DNA of 64,000 bases. It comes from Ideonella alba. GTDB lineage: Bacteria; Pseudomonadota; Gammaproteobacteria; Burkholderiales; Burkholderiaceae_C. Below the pieces are notes generated by a model. That model was not told the DNA's origin, ran no database searches, and saw only the letters and a list, made by a program, of their open reading frames with translations. Shown here piece by piece: positions 54,733 through 64,000 of this stretch. The DNA lies in the NCBI RefSeq assembly GCF_018069875.1, contig NZ_JAGQDF010000001.1, forward strand, positions 1-64,000, in the 5' to 3' direction. Each line of letters opens with the position of its first letter. Positions within the stretch are counted from its first letter, which is position 1. A program made the position numbers and the translations under genes.

Positions 54733-56244
54733 ATGCCGCTGACCCGCCTGAAGAATCCCGACGCCGCCGCCCGCTGGCTCAGCTCCTGGGTCACCGGTGC
54801 GCTGCGCACCGACAGCCGCCAGGTCCGACCGGGTGATGCCTTCATCGCCTGGCCCGGCTACGCCACCGACGGCCGCCGCTTCGTGCAGGCGGCGCTGGAG
54901 GCCGGCGCCTCGACCTGCCTGGTCGAGGCCGAGGGCATCGAGGCCTTCGGTTTCGACGACGCCCGCATCGCGGTGCTGCCCGGCCTGAAGGCCGCAACGC
55001 CGCTGATCGCCCATGCCTTCTACCGCCAGCCCAGCGCCGCGTTGCGGGTGGTGGCCACCACCGGCACCAATGGCAAGACCAGCACCGCCTGGTGGACGGC
55101 CCAGGCGCTGTCGCTGCTGGGCCAGCGCTGCGGCGTGGTCGGCACGCTGGGCGTGGGCACGCCGCCCACGCCGGGCGACGACGCCGGCGAGATCGTCTAC
55201 ACCGGTCTGACCACCCCCGACCCGGTGGTGCTGCAGCAGGGTTTTCGCCGCATGGTCGACGCCGGCTATGCGGCCTGCGCGATCGAGGCCTCGTCGATCG
55301 GCATCGTCGAGCACCGGCTGGATGCCACCGCCATCGATGTGGCGCTGTTCACCAACTTCACGCAGGACCACCTGGACTACCACGGCGACATGGCCACCTA
55401 CCGCGCCGCCAAGCGCGCGCTGTTCGACTGGCCGGGTCTGAAGGCGGCGGTGATCAATGTCGACGACCCCACCGGCGCCGAGCTGGTGGCCGAGCTGGCT
55501 GGCCGCGGCCCGGCGCTGTGGACGGTGTCGGTCGAGGGTGAGGCGCGCCTGTCGGCCCAGCATGTGCGCTGGGAAGACGGCGGCCTGGTGTTCTCGGTGG
55601 TCGAGGGCGACCGGCGCGCCGAGGCGCGCACCGGCCTGATCGGCGACTACAACGTCAGCAACCTGCTGGTGGTGATCGGCGCGCTGCGTGCGCTGGGCGT
55701 GCCGCTGTCCGAAGCCGTGGCCGCGGCCGCCCGCGTGACGCCGGTGCCCGGCCGCATGCAGCGCGTGGTGGGCGAGGGCGCCGGCCCCGAAGTGGTGGTC
55801 GACTACGCCCACACCCCCGACGCCCTGGACAAGGCCCTGGGCGCGCTCAAGCCGCTGGCTGAGGCGCGTGGCGGCCAGCTCTGGTGCGTGTTCGGCTGCG
55901 GCGGCGACCGCGACCCGGGCAAGCGTTCGCTGATGGGCGCGATCGCCGAGCGCTATGCCCACCGCGTGGTGGTCACCAGCGACAACCCGCGCTCCGAGGA
56001 CCCGCAGGCCATCATCGAGCAGATCGTCAGCGGCCTGTCGGAGGGCGCTGGCACGCTCAAGCTGACGGTGGAGGTGGACCGCCGCCTGGCCATCCTCGAG
56101 GCGCTGGCCGCGGCCGGCCCGCAGGACGTGGTGCTGATCGCCGGCAAGGGCCATGAGGACTACCAGGAGGTGCACGGCGTGCGCCACCCGTTCTCGGATG
56201 CCGCGGTCGCGGCTGGCGCGCTGCACGCGAGGGCCACCGCATGA
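54733..56244 (+). CDS. murE: UDP-MurNAc-L-Ala-D-Glu : meso-diaminopimelate ligase
   Basis: This is a 503-residue cytosolic Mur ligase adding the third stem-peptide residue. The P-loop is TTGTNGKTS (109-117). The DNPR motif (417-420, TSDNPRSEDP) marks specificity for meso-diaminopimelate rather than lysine. HTPDALDKAL and GKGHEDYQE are also conserved. The ATG at 54733 is 1 bp after the ftsI stop; the frame's upstream extension lies inside ftsI. The stop overlaps murF by 4 bp. Confidence 0.96.
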   Translation: MPLTRLKNPDAAARWLSSWVTGALRTDSRQVRPGDAFIAWPGYATDGRRFVQAALEAGASTCLVEAEGIEAFGFDDARIAVLPGLKAATPLIAHAFYRQPSAALRVVATTGTNGKTSTAWWTAQALSLLGQRCGVVGTLGVGTPPTPGDDAGEIVYTGLTTPDPVVLQQGFRRMVDAGYAACAIEASSIGIVEHRLDATAIDVALFTNFTQDHLDYHGDMATYRAAKRALFDWPGLKAAVINVDDPTGAELVAELAGRGPALWTVSVEGEARLSAQHVRWEDGGLVFSVVEGDRRAEARTGLIGDYNVSNLLVVIGALRALGVPLSEAVAAAARVTPVPGRMQRVVGEGAGPEVVVDYAHTPDALDKALGALKPLAEARGGQLWCVFGCGGDRDPGKRSLMGAIAERYAHRVVVTSDNPRSEDPQAIIEQIVSGLSEGAGTLKLTVEVDRRLAILEALAAAGPQDVVLIAGKGHEDYQEVHGVRHPFSDAAVAAGALHARATA

Positions 56245-57623
56245 CGCTGATGTCGCTCGGTCGTGCTGCCCAGCTGCTCGGCGCCGATGCCGCGCTGTTG
56301 GGCGACGCTGGCGTGGACTTCGCCCGCGTGCACACCGACACCCGTACGCTGCAGCCGGGCGACCTGTTCGTCGCGCTGCTCGGCGAGCGCTTCGACGCGC
56401 ACGACTTCCTGCCCCAGGCCCGTGCCGCCGGCGCGGTGGCCGCGCTGGCCGAGCGCGGTCTGGCCGAGGCCGGCCTGCCGGGCCTGCAGGTGGCCGACAG
56501 CCTGCGCGGCCTGCAGCGCCTGGCCACCGCCTGGCGTGCCACGCAGACGCTGCCGCTGATCGCCGTGACCGGCAGCAATGGCAAGACCACGGTCACGCAG
56601 ATGATCGCCAGCATCCTGCGCGCCGCCCATGGCGAGCGCGCGCTGGCCACCAGCGGCAACCTGAACAACCACATCGGCGTGCCGCTGACCGTGCTGCGCC
56701 TGAACGGGCATGCGGCGGCGGTGGTCGAGCTGGGCATGAACCACCCGGGCGAGATCGCCGAGCTGGCCGCGATCGCCCAGCCCACGGTGGCCCTGGTCAA
56801 CAACGCGCAGCGCGAGCACCAGGAGTTCATGGGCACGGTCGAGGCCGTGGCGCGCGAGAACGGCTGCGCGATCAGCGCGCTGCCCGCCGAAGGCGTGGCG
56901 GTCTTCCCGGCCGATGACGCCTACACCGCCGTCTGGCGCGAGCTGGCCGGCGCCCGCCGCACGCTGAGCTTTGCGCTCGGCGCGGCCGCCGACGTCACCG
57001 GCGAGGCGCGCTGGGACATCGACCACTGGGCGCTGCGTCTGCGCACGCCGCAGGGCGAGGCCGGTCTGGCGCTGCGCATCGCCGGACAGCACAACGTCAA
57101 GAACGCGCTGGCCGCGGCGGCTTCGGCGTTGGCCGCCGGCATCCCGCTGTCGGCGGTGCGCGACGGCCTGGCCGCCTTCGAGCCGGTCAAGGGTCGCTCG
57201 CAGGTCAAGCCGCTGGCACGCGGCGGCCGCGCGCTGACCCTGATCGACGACACCTACAACGCCAACCCCGATTCGGTGCGTGCCGCGATCGACGTGCTGG
57301 CCGCGTTGCCGGCGCCGCGCTGGCTGCTGCTGGGCGACATGGGCGAGGTGGGCGACCAGGGACCGGCCTTCCACACCGAGGTGGGCGCCTATGCGCGTGA
57401 ACGCGGCATCGAGACTGTCTGGTGCACCGGCACGCTGGCGGCCGATGCCGCGCGTGCCGCCGGCGGGCGCCATTTTGCCGAGGTGCCCCAGCTGCTGGCG
57501 GCGCTGAACGAGGCGCCCGCGTTCGCATCGGTGCTGGTCAAGGGATCGCGCTTCATGCAGATGGAGCGGGTGGTGGCGGCCCTGCAGGCCGCCGATCCGG
57601 CGCAGGAGGGCGCATGCTGCTGA
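56241..57623 (+). CDS. murF: UDP-MurNAc-tripeptide : D-Ala-D-Ala ligase
   Basis: This is a 460-residue Mur ligase that adds D-Ala-D-Ala to complete the pentapeptide precursor. The P-loop is [43 protein letters not shown] and [17 protein letters not shown] are MurF signatures. It overlaps murE by 4 bp and mraY by 10 bp. Confidence 0.96.
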   Translation: MTLMSLGRAAQLLGADAALLGDAGVDFARVHTDTRTLQPGDLFVALLGERFDAHDFLPQARAAGAVAALAERGLAEAGLPGLQVADSLRGLQRLATAWRATQTLPLIAVTGSNGKTTVTQMIASILRAAHGERALATSGNLNNHIGVPLTVLRLNGHAAAVVELGMNHPGEIAELAAIAQPTVALVNNAQREHQEFMGTVEAVARENGCAISALPAEGVAVFPADDAYTAVWRELAGARRTLSFALGAAADVTGEARWDIDHWALRLRTPQGEAGLALRIAGQHNVKNALAAAASALAAGIPLSAVRDGLAAFEPVKGRSQVKPLARGGRALTLIDDTYNANPDSVRAAIDVLAALPAPRWLLLGDMGEVGDQGPAFHTEVGAYARERGIETVWCTGTLAADAARAAGGRHFAEVPQLLAALNEAPAFASVLVKGSRFMQMERVVAALQAADPAQEGACC

Positions 57624-58795
57624 GTCTGGCCCAATGGCTGCAATCCCTGTACCCGGAGAGCCTGGGCTTTCTGCGCGTCTTCCAGTACATCACCTTCCGT
57701 GCGGTGCTGGCGGCGATGACCGCGCTGCTGATCGGCCTGGCCTTCGGCCCCTGGCTGATCCGCCGCCTGACCGAGCTGAAGATCGGCCAGCCGGTGCGCG
57801 GCTATGCGATGGAAACGCACCTGGTCAAGAGCGGCACGCCCACCATGGGCGGCGCGCTGATCCTGATCGGCATCTTCGTCGCCACGCTGCTGTGGAGCGA
57901 CTGGAGCAACCGCTTCGTCTGGATCGTGATGATCGTCACCTTCGGCTTCGGCGCGATCGGCTGGGTCGATGACTGGCGCAAGGTGGTCGACAAGAACCCC
58001 GAGGGCATGGCCTCGCGCGAGAAGTTCATGTGGCAGACGCTGATCGGCGTGCTGGCCGCGATCTACCTGGCCTTCAGCGTGTCCGAGACCAGCAACCTGC
58101 GCGTGATCGAGCTGTTCTTCCGCTGGATCCAGAGCGGCTTCTCGAACGACCTGCCGCCCAAGGCCGACCTGATGCTGCCCTTCTTCAAGACGGTCAGCTA
58201 CCCGCTGGGCGTGTTCGGCTTCATGTTCTTCGCCTGGTTCGTCATCGTCGGCATGAGCAACGCGGTCAACCTGACCGACGGCCTGGACGGCCTGGCGATC
58301 ATGCCGGTGGTGCTGGTGGCGGCGGCACTGGCGATCTTCAGCTATGTCGTGGGCAATGCGGTGTACTCGAAGTACCTGCTGTTCCCGCACATTCCCGGCG
58401 CGGGCGAGCTGATGATCTTCTGCGCCGCGATCAGCGGGGCCGGCCTGGCCTTCCTGTGGTTCAACGCCTACCCGGCGCAGGTCTTCATGGGCGACGTCGG
58501 CGCCCTGGCGCTGGGTGGCGCGCTGGGCACGGTGGCGGTGATCACGCGCCAGGAGATCCTGCTCGGGATCATGGGCGGCGTGTTCGTCGTCGAGGCGGCG
58601 TCGGTGGCGCTTCAGGTGGGCTGGTTCAAGTACACCAGGCGCAAGTACGGCGAGGGCCGACGCATCCTGCTGATGGCGCCGCTGCACCACCATTTCGAAA
58701 AGTCGGGCTGGAACGAGACCCAGGTCGTCATCCGTTTCTGGATCATCACCATGCTGCTGTGCCTGGTCGGCCTGGCATCACTGAAGCTTCGCTGA
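57614..58795 (+). CDS. mraY: Phospho-MurNAc-pentapeptide transferase
   Basis: This is a 393-residue polytopic membrane enzyme forming lipid I from UDP-MurNAc-pentapeptide and undecaprenyl phosphate. It has about ten helices and the catalytic segments [20 protein letters not shown] and [12 protein letters not shown], and the [11 protein letters not shown] block near the C-terminus. The ATG at 57614 lies inside the end of murF with GCAGGAGG just upstream. murD follows after 2 bp. Confidence 0.96.
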   Translation: MLLSLAQWLQSLYPESLGFLRVFQYITFRAVLAAMTALLIGLAFGPWLIRRLTELKIGQPVRGYAMETHLVKSGTPTMGGALILIGIFVATLLWSDWSNRFVWIVMIVTFGFGAIGWVDDWRKVVDKNPEGMASREKFMWQTLIGVLAAIYLAFSVSETSNLRVIELFFRWIQSGFSNDLPPKADLMLPFFKTVSYPLGVFGFMFFAWFVIVGMSNAVNLTDGLDGLAIMPVVLVAAALAIFSYVVGNAVYSKYLLFPHIPGAGELMIFCAAISGAGLAFLWFNAYPAQVFMGDVGALALGGALGTVAVITRQEILLGIMGGVFVVEAASVALQVGWFKYTRRKYGEGRRILLMAPLHHHFEKSGWNETQVVIRFWIITMLLCLVGLASLKLR

Positions 58796-58797
58796 CC

Positions 58798-60561
58798 GTG
58801 CATTTCCTCCACGACCTCTCCGTGCTGATCCTGGGCCTGGGTGACTCCGGTCTGGCGATGGCGCGTTGGTGCGCCCGCCAGGGCGCGGCGACGATCCGGG
58901 TCTGGGATTCGCGCGAGGCGCCGCCGCAGGCCGCCGCGCTGGCGACCGACGTGCCCGCGGCCACGCTGTTCAGCGGTGCCTTGGGGGCCGGGCAACTGGG
59001 TGACGCCAGGCTGGTGCTGAAAAGCCCCGGCCTGGCGCCCACCGATGCGCGCATCGCGCCGCTGCTGGACGCCGCGCGCGCCCAAGGGCTGGCGGTGATG
59101 GGCGAGCTGGACCTGTTCGCCCACGCGCTGGCCGACCTGAAGACTGCGCGCGGCTATGCGCCCAAGGTGCTGGCGATCACCGGCACCAATGGCAAGACCA
59201 CGACCACCTCGCTGACGGCGATGCTGGTCGAGCGCGCCGGCCTGCGCGTGGGCCTGGCGGGCAACATCGGCCCGACGATGCTGGACACGCTGGCCGCTGC
59301 GCTGGCGCTGGAGCCGGCGCCCGAGGCCGCCGCTGCCGAACAGACTGAGGCCGAGCACGAGACACCTGAGGACGTCGTTGGGCAGTACGCCGAACCCGCC
59401 GGAGACACGGCCGGGGCGGCGATCGACGCGCCAGGGGTGCATGGGGAGCCCGCGGACGATACCGCGGACGGATCTGAACCTGGGGAGGAGGGGGCGCCGC
59501 TCGTGCTGGCACCTCCCCCTCCCAAGGATCCGGTGTTCGCCCACCTGCCCCAGGTCTGGGTGCTGGAGCTCAGCAGCTTCCAGCTCGACGGCGTGCGCGG
59601 CTTCGAGCCCAGCGCCGCCACCGTGCTCAACATCAGCCAGGACCACCTGGACTGGCACGGCGACATGGCCGCCTACGCCGCGGCCAAGGCGCGCATCTTC
59701 GGCGAGCAGGGGCTGATGGTCATCAACCGTGACGAGCCGCTGGTCGAGGCCATGGTGCCCGCGCCGCAACTCGTCAAGGGCGGCCGCGGCAAGCCCGCCA
59801 AGGCGGTGGGCCGCGCGGTGCTGCGCTTCGGTCTGGACGCACCGCAGCGCCCGGGCGACTTCGGTCTGGTCACCGAGGGCGGCATGGCCTGGCTGGTGCG
59901 CGCGATGCCCGCTGATGAGACCATCAAGCGCAAGAAGGGTGAAGAGGAAGAGCTGATCATCCAGCGCCTGATGCCTGCCGATGCGCTGCGCATCCGCGGC
60001 CGCCACAACGCCAGCAATGCGCTGGCCGCGCTGGCGCTGGCCACGGCGATCGGCTGCCCGCTGGCGCCGATGCTGCACGGCTTGCGCGAGTACCGCGGCG
60101 AGCCGCACCGCGTCGAGCCGATCGGCATCGTGGGTGGCATCGAGGCGGTGGACGACAGCAAGGGCACCAATGTCGGCGCCACCGTGGCGGCGATCAAGGG
60201 CCTGGGCGAGGACCGCGTCAGCAGCAAGCTGGTGGTGATCCTGGGCGGTGACGGCAAGGGCCAGGACTTCGCGCCGCTGGCCCAGCCAGTGCAGCGCCAT
60301 GTGCGTGCGGTGGCCCTGATCGGCCGCGACGCCGAGGCCATCGCCGCCGCGCTGGCCGGCACGGGGGTGCCGATGCAGCGCCACGACACGCTGGAGGCCG
60401 CCGTGCCCTGGTGCTTCGCGCAGGCGCAGGAAGGCGACGCCGTGTTGCTCAGCCCGGCCTGCGCCAGCCTGGACATGTTCCGCAACTACGCCCACCGCGC
60501 CCAGGTCTTTGCCGACGCGGTGCAGCAGCTGGCGCATGATCGCGGGGAGCTGCTGTCATGA
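58798..60561 (+). CDS. murD: UDP-MurNAc-L-alanine : D-glutamate ligase with acidic insertion
   Basis: This 587-residue MurD is long for the family (about 440-510). It starts with GTG ([17 protein letters not shown]), has the P-loop [11 protein letters not shown] (127-137), NIG (156-158), LELSSFQL (256-263) and the C-terminal [17 protein letters not shown] stretch rich in Ala, Glu, Pro and Asp at residues about 172-245 (nucleotides about 59311-59532) interrupts the central domain between [10 protein letters not shown] and the LELSSFQL block. It stays in frame and the rest of the enzyme looks intact. A second, shorter charged insert ([11 protein letters not shown]) lies near residue 380. Confidence 0.95.
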   Translation: MHFLHDLSVLILGLGDSGLAMARWCARQGAATIRVWDSREAPPQAAALATDVPAATLFSGALGAGQLGDARLVLKSPGLAPTDARIAPLLDAARAQGLAVMGELDLFAHALADLKTARGYAPKVLAITGTNGKTTTTSLTAMLVERAGLRVGLAGNIGPTMLDTLAAALALEPAPEAAAAEQTEAEHETPEDVVGQYAEPAGDTAGAAIDAPGVHGEPADDTADGSEPGEEGAPLVLAPPPPKDPVFAHLPQVWVLELSSFQLDGVRGFEPSAATVLNISQDHLDWHGDMAAYAAAKARIFGEQGLMVINRDEPLVEAMVPAPQLVKGGRGKPAKAVGRAVLRFGLDAPQRPGDFGLVTEGGMAWLVRAMPADETIKRKKGEEEELIIQRLMPADALRIRGRHNASNALAALALATAIGCPLAPMLHGLREYRGEPHRVEPIGIVGGIEAVDDSKGTNVGATVAAIKGLGEDRVSSKLVVILGGDGKGQDFAPLAQPVQRHVRAVALIGRDAEAIAAALAGTGVPMQRHDTLEAAVPWCFAQAQEGDAVLLSPACASLDMFRNYAHRAQVFADAVQQLAHDRGELLS

Positions 60562-61835
60562 ACTTCGCCGCCGCGCTCAAGCCCGATGTGGCCGGCTGGC
60601 GCGCCCGCCTGGCGGGCCTGTTCGGCCGCCGGGGCGAGGGCAGTGAGCCGCTGCCGCCGATCCGCGACTGGGTGGGCGGCAGCGAAGGCCGCCCGGCCGC
60701 CATCGCCGGCATCGACCTGGCCCTGATCTGGGTGACGGTGGCGCTGCTGGCGCTGGGCCTGGTGATGGTCTATTCGGCCTCGGTGGCGCTGCCCGACAAC
60801 CCCAAGTTCGCCAAGTACACGCCCACCTATTTCCTGGGCCGCCAGGCGATGTTCATTGTGGTGTCCTTCGTCGCCGCGCTGATCACGCTGCAGATCCCGA
60901 TCGCGGTGTGGGAGAAGTGGGCGCCGTGGCTGTTCGCGATCTCGCTGGCGATGCTGATCGTGGTGCTGATCCCGCACGTGGGCAAGGGCGTCAACGGTGC
61001 GCGGCGCTGGCTGCCGCTGGGGGTGATGAACTTCCAGCCCAGCGAGCTGGCCAAGTTGTCGATCGCGATGTACGCGGCCAGCTACATGGTCCGCAAGATG
61101 GACGTCAAGGAGAACTTCTTCAAGGCGGTCTGGCCGATGGCGGTGTCGCTGGGCGTGATCGGCGTGCTGCTGCTGGCCGAGCCTGACATGGGCGCCTTCA
61201 TGGTGATCGCCGCAGTGGCGCTGGCCATCCTGTTCCTGGGCGGCGTCAACGGCCGGATGTTCCTGCTCAGCGTGGCGGTGCTGGTCGGCGCCTTCGTGCT
61301 GATGATCGTCTTCAGCGAATTCCGCCGCCAGCGCATCTTCGCCTACCTCGACCCCTGGAACCCCGACTACGCCCAGGGCAAGGCCTACCAGCTGACGCAC
61401 TCGCTGATCGCCTTCGGCCGCGGCGAGCTGTTCGGTCAGGGCCTGGGCTCGTCGATCGAGAAGCTGCACTACCTGCCCGAGGCGCACACCGACTTCCTGC
61501 TGGCGGTGATCGGCGAGGAGCTCGGCTTCGTCGCCGTGCTGTCGGTGGTGCTGGCCTTCTTCTGGCTGACCCGCCGCATCTTCGTCATCGGCCGCCAGGC
61601 GATCGCGCTGGACCGCGTCTTCGCCGGCCTGATGGTGCAGGGCATCGGCGTGTGGTTCGGCGGCCAGAGCTTCATCAACATGGGCGTCAACCTGGGCGTG
61701 CTGCCCACCAAGGGCCTGACGCTGCCGCTGCTGAGCTATGGCGGCTCGGGCATCCTGATGAACCTGATCGCGCTTGCCATCGTCTTGCGCGTCGACCAAG
61801 AGAATCGCCAATTGATGCGGGGAGGGCGCGCGTGA
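60558..61835 (+). CDS. ftsW: Septal peptidoglycan polymerase FtsW (SEDS family)
   Basis: This is a 425-residue SEDS glycosyltransferase with about ten membrane helices after a roughly 50-residue cytoplasmic N-terminus. It has [60 protein letters not shown] and [21 protein letters not shown]. It polymerises septal glycan with FtsI. It overlaps murD by 4 bp (ATGA) and murG by 4 bp (GTGA). Confidence 0.96.
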   Translation: MNFAAALKPDVAGWRARLAGLFGRRGEGSEPLPPIRDWVGGSEGRPAAIAGIDLALIWVTVALLALGLVMVYSASVALPDNPKFAKYTPTYFLGRQAMFIVVSFVAALITLQIPIAVWEKWAPWLFAISLAMLIVVLIPHVGKGVNGARRWLPLGVMNFQPSELAKLSIAMYAASYMVRKMDVKENFFKAVWPMAVSLGVIGVLLLAEPDMGAFMVIAAVALAILFLGGVNGRMFLLSVAVLVGAFVLMIVFSEFRRQRIFAYLDPWNPDYAQGKAYQLTHSLIAFGRGELFGQGLGSSIEKLHYLPEAHTDFLLAVIGEELGFVAVLSVVLAFFWLTRRIFVIGRQAIALDRVFAGLMVQGIGVWFGGQSFINMGVNLGVLPTKGLTLPLLSYGGSGILMNLIALAIVLRVDQENRQLMRGGRA

Positions 61836-62905
61836 GCCGTCACCTCGTGGTCATGGCAGCCGGCACGGGCGGCCACGTGATTCCCGGCCTGGCGGTGGCG
61901 CGCGAGATGCTCTCGCGCGGCTGGACCGTCAGCTGGCTGGGCACCGAGGGTGGCATGGAGAACCGGCTGGTGCCGCCCAGCGGCATCAGCATGGACCGGC
62001 TGTCCTTCACCGGCCTGCGCGGCAAGGGTTGGCTGCACACGCTGACCGGCGGTGTGCGCCTGCTCAAGGCCTTCTGGGACGCGCTGCGCATCCTGCGCCA
62101 GCGCCGCGCCGACGCGGTGCTGGGCATGGGCGGCTATGTCTGCTTCCCGGGCGGGCTGATGGCCTCGCTGCTGGGCAAGCCGCTGATGCTGGTGAACGCC
62201 GACGCGGCGCTGCTGATGAGCAACAAGGCGCTGCTGCCGGTGGCCGACGCGGTGGCCTTCGGTTTCGACGGCCCCGACGCCGCACGCGTGCGCCATGGCA
62301 AGGTCACCGGCAACCCGGTGCGCCAGGAGATCGAGCAGATGCCGCAGCCCGCCGCGCGCTTCGCCGGCCGCGAGGGTCCGCTGCGCCTGCTGCTGGTGGG
62401 CGGCAGCCTGGGTGCCAAGGTGCTCAACGAGACCCTGCCCGCCGCACTGGCACACCTGCCGGCCGATGCCCGCCCGCAGGTCACGCACCAGACCGGCATG
62501 GCCCACCTGGACGATGTGCGCGGGCGCTACGCCACGCTGGGCGTCGAGGCCGAGATCCTGCCCTTCATCGATGACATGGACCGTCGCCTGGCCGACTGCG
62601 ATGTGGTGCTGTGCCGCGCCGGCGCGATCACGGTGAGTGAGCTGTGTGCCGGCGGTGTGGCCAGCGTGCTGGTGCCGCTGATCGTCTCGACCACCTCGCA
62701 CCAGCGCGACAACGCGGCCTGGATGGCCGAGCGTGGCGCCGCGATCCACCTGCCGCAGACCGAGATGACCCCGCAGTCGCTGGCCGACCTGCTGCAGGGC
62801 CTGTCGCGCGACAAGCTGCTGGCGATGGCCGAGGCCGCGCGCGGCCTGGCCCGCCCCCATGCCGCCGCGAAGGTGGCTGACGAGATCGAGGGACTGGTGG
62901 CATGA
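61832..62905 (+). CDS. murG: UDP-GlcNAc : lipid I N-acetylglucosaminyltransferase
   Basis: This is a 357-residue GT28 enzyme on the inner face of the membrane that makes lipid II. It has [15 protein letters not shown] (the first glycine loop), [43 protein letters not shown] and the uracil-binding end [12 protein letters not shown]. It starts with GTG overlapping ftsW; the open frame before it is inside ftsW. It overlaps murC by 4 bp. Confidence 0.96.
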   Translation: MSRHLVVMAAGTGGHVIPGLAVAREMLSRGWTVSWLGTEGGMENRLVPPSGISMDRLSFTGLRGKGWLHTLTGGVRLLKAFWDALRILRQRRADAVLGMGGYVCFPGGLMASLLGKPLMLVNADAALLMSNKALLPVADAVAFGFDGPDAARVRHGKVTGNPVRQEIEQMPQPAARFAGREGPLRLLLVGGSLGAKVLNETLPAALAHLPADARPQVTHQTGMAHLDDVRGRYATLGVEAEILPFIDDMDRRLADCDVVLCRAGAITVSELCAGGVASVLVPLIVSTTSHQRDNAAWMAERGAAIHLPQTEMTPQSLADLLQGLSRDKLLAMAEAARGLARPHAAAKVADEIEGLVA

Positions 62906-64000
62906 AGCACGCCGTCAAGCACATCCACTTCGTGGGCGTCGGCGGTGCCGGCATGAGCGGCATCGCCGAAATCCTGCACAACCTGGGCTACACCGTGTCC
63001 GGCTCGGACCAGTCCGACAGCGCGGTCACGCGCCGCCTGGCTGAGCTGGGCATCCGCATCCACACCGGCCACGACGCCGCCCACATCGCCGGCGCCGAGG
63101 CGCTGGTCACCTCCACCGCGGTCAAGGGCGACAACCCCGAGGTCATCGCCGCCCGCGCCCGGCGCGTGCCGGTGGTGCCGCGCGCGGTGATGCTGGCCGA
63201 GCTGATGCGCCTGAAGAAGGGCATCGCGATCGCCGGCACCCACGGCAAGACCACCACCACCTCGCTGGTCACCAGCGTGCTGGCCGAGGCCGGGCTGGAC
63301 CCGACCTTCGTGATCGGCGGCAAGCTCAACTCGGCCGGTGCCAACTCGGCGCTGGGCTCGGGCGACTTCATCGTCGTCGAGGCCGATGAATCCGATGCTT
63401 CGTTCCTGAACCTGATGCCCATCCTGTCGGTCGTCACCAACATCGACGCCGACCACATGGACACCTACGGCCACGACTTCGCGCGGCTGAAGGCCGCCTT
63501 CGTCGACTTCCTGCACCGCATGCCCTTCTACGGTGCCGCCATCGTCTGCGGCGACGACCCTGGCGTGAAGAGCATCGTGCCGATGATCTCGCGACCGGTG
63601 GTCACCTACGGCCTGGGCGAGGACGTGCAGGTGCGGGCGATCGACGTGCAGGCCCTGCCCGGCGGCCAGATGCGCTTCACCTGCCAGCGCCGCAACGGCG
63701 TGGTGATGCCCGACCTGCAGATCACGCTGAACCTGCCCGGCGAGCACAACGTGCGCAACGCGCTGGCGGCGATCGCCATCGCCACCGAGCTGGAACTGCC
63801 CGACGCGCCGATCGTCGCGGCGCTGGCCAAGTTCAGCGGCGTCGGCCGGCGCTTCCAGCGCTGGGGCGAGGTGCGGCCCACCCAGGGCGGCGCGGTCACG
63901 CTGATCGACGACTACGGCCACCACCCGGTGGAGATGGCCGCGGTGCTGTCGGCGGCGCGCGGCGCCTTCCCGGGCCAGCGCCTGGTGCTGGCCTTCCAGC
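62902..64000 (+). CDS. murC: UDP-N-acetylmuramate : L-alanine ligase (3' truncated by window end)
   Basis: The first 366 residues of MurC are present; the gene continues past the window. It has [17 protein letters not shown] (9-25), the P-loop [24 protein letters not shown] and [11 protein letters not shown]. It adds the first stem residue, L-alanine, to UDP-MurNAc. The ATG overlaps the murG stop (ATGA). In this cluster ddlB, ftsQ, ftsA and ftsZ would be expected next. Confidence 0.96.
   Translation, partial: MKHAVKHIHFVGVGGAGMSGIAEILHNLGYTVSGSDQSDSAVTRRLAELGIRIHTGHDAAHIAGAEALVTSTAVKGDNPEVIAARARRVPVVPRAVMLAELMRLKKGIAIAGTHGKTTTTSLVTSVLAEAGLDPTFVIGGKLNSAGANSALGSGDFIVVEADESDASFLNLMPILSVVTNIDADHMDTYGHDFARLKAAFVDFLHRMPFYGAAIVCGDDPGVKSIVPMISRPVVTYGLGEDVQVRAIDVQALPGGQMRFTCQRRNGVVMPDLQITLNLPGEHNVRNALAAIAIATELELPDAPIVAALAKFSGVGRRFQRWGEVRPTQGGAVTLIDDYGHHPVEMAAVLSAARGAFPGQRLVLAFQ

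Noticed and set aside
52905-56226. Long minus-strand frames opposite ftsI and murE
   Set aside because: They are antisense shadows of essential dcw genes and have no recognisable features.

Overview
This window is from a GC-rich betaproteobacterium, most likely a Burkholderiales member near the Rubrivivax/Leptothrix/Ideonella group. That placement rests on the dcw cell-wall cluster headed by mraZ, the DmsA-free Bcr/CflA, SbtA and TRAP gene types, a class A RNase P RNA, and third codon positions that are nearly always G or C. No rRNA, tRNA, CRISPR array, insertion sequence or prophage was seen.

Layout. (1) 1-9.4 kb is mixed: pyrC, three tandem paralogous secreted proteins of unknown function, cysK, rnpB, a Bcr/CflA efflux pump, a rhodanese, a TfoX-C protein coupled to a YiaA-like protein, and a periplasmic alpha-carbonic anhydrase. 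(2) 9.4-26.7 kb is a maltodextrin/glycogen island. A seven-gene minus-strand operon (malK-malE-malF-malG, an HExxH protein, two GH13 amylases) diverges from plus-strand glgP-glgB-glgX-malQ. (3) 26.7-31.6 kb holds regulators and small operons: a membrane protein with an XRE regulator around a perfect palindrome, and a PfpI / NADP-oxidoreductase / LtrA operon divergent from a LysR regulator. (4) 31.7-40.3 kb is an acid-sugar locus: a GntR/FCD regulator, a TRAP transporter (dctPQM), and ltnD, denD, otnK, otnC, otnI. Together these fit import of L-threonate and D-erythronate and their conversion to dihydroxyacetone phosphate. (5) 40.3-51 kb is mixed: a cytosolic trypsin-like protease, cspA with a small partner gene, an esterase, an ASCH protein, a lipoprotein, a secreted alpha-amylase divergent from a pullulanase, and an SbtA-type bicarbonate permease divergent from a LysR regulator. 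(6) 51.2-64 kb is the dcw cluster mraZ-rsmH-ftsL-ftsI-murE-murF-mraY-murD-ftsW-murG-murC. Nearly every gene overlaps the next, and murC runs off the end.

How it fits together. Extracellular or periplasmic amylases and the pullulanase would cut and debranch alpha-glucans. MalEFGK imports maltodextrins, and GlgP, GlgX, GlgB and MalQ process them in the cytoplasm. The same 15-bp operator form (TGTA-N7-TACA) occurs twice in the mal/glg intergenic region and twice in the amylase/pullulanase intergenic region 28 kb away, so the two loci probably share one regulator that is not encoded here. A different shared motif (GTTGTCATACA) links the GntR gene and the TRAP operon. The most unusual items are the secreted paralog triplet, the two operator sets, a MurD with a long acidic insertion, an atypical-codon patch inside rsmH, an enlarged hairpin region in rnpB, and an OtnC that lacks an expected metal-binding histidine.
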